A stretch of DNA of 62,156 nt from Oscillospiraceae bacterium (GTDB lineage Bacteria; Bacillota; Clostridia; Oscillospirales; Ruminococcaceae), in the NCBI GenBank assembly GCA_024695445.1, contig JAILIG010000042.1, forward strand, positions 1 to 62,156, given 5' to 3'. Below are positions 60,680 to 62,156 of the stretch, one piece after another; positions within the stretch are counted from its first letter, which is position 1, and each line of letters begins with the position of its first letter. The position numbers and the translations under genes are program-made. Below the pieces are notes generated by a model. It saw only the letters and a program-made list of their open reading frames with translations, made no database searches and was not told the origin of the DNA.

Positions 60680-61762
60680 TCAGTCGAAATAGCCCTTTGC
60701 AGCCAGCAGCTCGGCCAGCTCAACCGCACCGCCCGCGGCACCGCGCAGCGTATTGTGCGAGAGGCAGGCGAACTTGTAATCAAACAGCGTATCCTCGCGG
60801 AGTCTGCCGACGGAAACCGCCATGCCGCCCTCCAGCATCCGGTCGAGCTTTGCCTGCGGACGGTCCGGCTCCTCAAAGTAATGGATAAACTGCTTCGGTG
60901 CGTGCGGCAGATTCAGTGCCTGCGGCTCACCGGCAAACTCTGCCCAAGCCGCCTTGATCTCCTCGATGCTCGGCTTCTGCTCGAACTTGACAAAGACCGC
61001 AGCCGTATGGCCGTCCGAAACCGGAACGCGGAAGCACTGCGTCGTAATCAGCGGGCTCTGTGCCTTGACGATCTCGCCGTTTTCAATGCGGCCCCAGATC
61101 TTCAGCGGCTCCTGCTCGGATTTTTCCTCCTCGCCGCCGATGTACGGGATCAGGTTGTCGATCATTTCCGGCCAGCGTTCAAAGGTCTTGCCGGCACCGG
61201 AGATTGCCTGATAGGTGCAGGCCAGAACCGTCTTGATGCCGAACTTTCTCAGCGGGTGCAGCGCCGGAACATAGCTCTGAATGGAGCAGTTCGACTTGAC
61301 TGCGATGAAGCCGCGCTTCGTGCCGAGGCGCTTCTTCTGCGATGCGATGATTTCGAGATGCTCCGGGTTGAGCTCCGGAATAATCATCGGGACATCGGCC
61401 GTAAAGCGGTGTGCGGAGTTGTTCGAGACGATCGGGCACTCTGCCTTGGCATATGCCTCTTCCAGCGCACGAAGTGCGTCCTTTTTCATATCGACCGCGC
61501 AGAAGCAGAAGTCGACCTCTGCCGCGATCTTCTCAATATCCTCACCGGCATCGTAGATGACCATGTCGGCAAACTTTTCCGGCATCGGCTGATCCTTGAA
61601 TGCCCAGCGTGCGCCGACTGCATCCCGGTAGGTCTGGCCGGCCGAGCGGGAAGATGCCGCCAGTGCCGTGACCTTGAACCACGGATGGTCTGCAAGCAGC
61701 AGCGCAAAGCGCTGTCCGACCATGCCCGTTGCACCGATGATGCCTACGCGAAATTCTTTCAT
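60680..61762 (-). CDS. asd: Aspartate-semialdehyde dehydrogenase (archaeal-type)
   Basis: The enzyme reduces aspartyl phosphate to aspartate semialdehyde, the branch point for lysine and threonine. The 360-residue protein has the nucleotide-binding GIIGATGMVGQRF, the catalytic Cys159 in KSNCSIQ and the QAISGAGKTFERWP block. Both the length and the NCS active site place it in the archaeal/fungal-type subgroup also found in Clostridia. The ATG at 61762 follows GGAGG by 9 bases. It is the first gene after the lysine riboswitch. Confidence 0.96.
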   Translation of the reverse strand: MKEFRVGIIGATGMVGQRFALLLADHPWFKVTALAASSRSAGQTYRDAVGARWAFKDQPMPEKFADMVIYDAGEDIEKIAAEVDFCFCAVDMKKDALRALEEAYAKAECPIVSNNSAHRFTADVPMIIPELNPEHLEIIASQKKRLGTKRGFIAVKSNCSIQSYVPALHPLRKFGIKTVLACTYQAISGAGKTFERWPEMIDNLIPYIGGEEEKSEQEPLKIWGRIENGEIVKAQSPLITTQCFRVPVSDGHTAAVFVKFEQKPSIEEIKAAWAEFAGEPQALNLPHAPKQFIHYFEEPDRPQAKLDRMLEGGMAVSVGRLREDTLFDYKFACLSHNTLRGAAGGAVELAELLAAKGYFD

Positions 61763-61825
61763 AAAAATCGTCCTCCGTTTCATAATCGGCTCCGTGTACC
61801 GGAGCGCCTTTTGGGTTTTGAGGCA

Positions 61826-61858
61826 GAAAAAAATCCGCCAATTCTGGAAATGGCGGAC
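61826..61858 (-). terminator. Riboswitch-controlled terminator before asd
   Basis: On the minus strand TCCGCCA pairs with TTGGCGGA, followed by TTTTTTT. It lies between the lysine aptamer and asd. Confidence 0.9.
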
Positions 61859-61921
61859 ATTGAGCAGATGAACGGGTTTCCGCTCGGCCCGGAAAACATC
61901 CGGCCGGTACGGAAAAAACCG

Positions 61922-62138
61922 GTCAGCACTCCACAGAGCGCCCGATATCGGGCGGCTTTGTGACAGTCACGCATCTGTTCGGTGCGCGCCCAGCATCTGC
62001 GGAAGCCGATTCCGGCAAACGCTTCGGCGGTCTTGCCTTTTCCACCGGATTCCCGCGGCCGTGCTGCATTCAGCATTCCGCGTCGGGTCGGCACCCTGAT
62101 CCGGCAGGACTCATCAAGCCCGCGCCTCTGTCCGTGCC
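61922..62138 (-). ncRNA. Lysine riboswitch (L box)
   Basis: The leader carries the conserved L-box elements in order: ACAGAGGCGCG near the 5' end, GATGAGT, GGTGCCGA, GGAAAAGG with CCGCCGAAGC, GATGCTGGGC and GTGACTGTCA. The outer stem pairs GGCAC and ACAGAG near the 5' end with GTGCT and CTCTGT near 61922-61938. A GCCCGATATCGGGC hairpin closes the last arm. Lysine binding should favour the downstream terminator and reduce asd-dapA-dapB expression. Confidence 0.92.
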
Positions 62139-62141
62139 TCT

Positions 62142-62147
62142 ATCATA
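62142..62147 (-). promoter_or_regulatory. -10 box of the asd-dap operon promoter
   Basis: TATGAT on the minus strand lies about 8 bases before the predicted start of the lysine leader. The -35 box would lie beyond the window edge. Confidence 0.6.
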
Positions 62148-62156
62148 TCACATGAT

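Overview
The window looks like chromosome from a fibre-associated gut Firmicute of the Ruminococcaceae/Oscillospiraceae, most likely a Ruminococcus-like species. The support is high-GC coding with Shine-Dalgarno sites before almost every gene, TTGACA-17-TATAAT promoters, two secreted proteins with dockerin-type modules, BspA-like leucine-rich-repeat surface proteins, Ser/Thr-rich linkers in lipoproteins, IreB, DUF1540, pyruvate phosphate dikinase and a preQ1-controlled queuosine operon. No transposase, CRISPR array or intact phage was seen. The genus is inferred from gene content only.

Layout. 1-1065: the 5' end of an ABC exporter gene running off the left edge, a short phage-like ORF and a gene-poor stretch of inverted repeats. 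1066-5900: a lipoprotein with a HELWH motif, a 53-residue small protein, and a secreted LRR/transglutaminase/Ig-like protein whose promoter is preceded by four direct repeats at exact 21-bp steps. 6075-8379: an amino-acid ABC importer. 8420-11478: queD-queE-folE-queC-queF behind a preQ1-I riboswitch and terminator. 11720-15474: a MerR-controlled operon with a Dxs-like enzyme, a nitroreductase and an aldo/keto reductase. 15531-19895: a 1402-residue BspA-like protein with four Ig-like domains. 19917-23364: response regulator, ABC pair and histidine kinase. 23381-25785: a FeoA-FeoB fusion with a structured leader. 25789-30502: an alpha/beta hydrolase, SPFH/NfeD pair, DUF1540, IreB and a lipoprotein. 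30534-32310: an acyl-CoA synthetase-like enzyme.

32413-34752 and 47659-53381 hold two copies of one module: an ECF-like sigma factor, a single-pass anti-sigma-like protein with a Ser/Thr-rich external linker, and a secreted dockerin protein. The two secreted proteins share their N-terminal region, and the second also carries three repeats of about 370 residues. This is the strongest candidate for an undescribed system: paired, paralogous sensing circuits linked to cell-surface or cellulosome-like proteins.

Between and after these modules lie a PBP1a-rlmL-lysA operon, a BofC-like protein with a membrane partner, an M23 endopeptidase that appears to lack a standard start codon, tRNA-Thr and tRNA-Tyr, an XRE repressor/membrane-protein pair whose control region carries four 16-bp palindromes, a GNAT enzyme, a P-type ATPase, rnhA, a zinc-ribbon membrane protein, ppdK and tRNA-Pro. 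The right end is the lysine/diaminopimelate operon asd-(two unknown genes)-dapA-dapB behind a lysine riboswitch and terminator. Several very long open frames opposite bspA-like, ppdK and dockerin genes are treated as antisense shadows.
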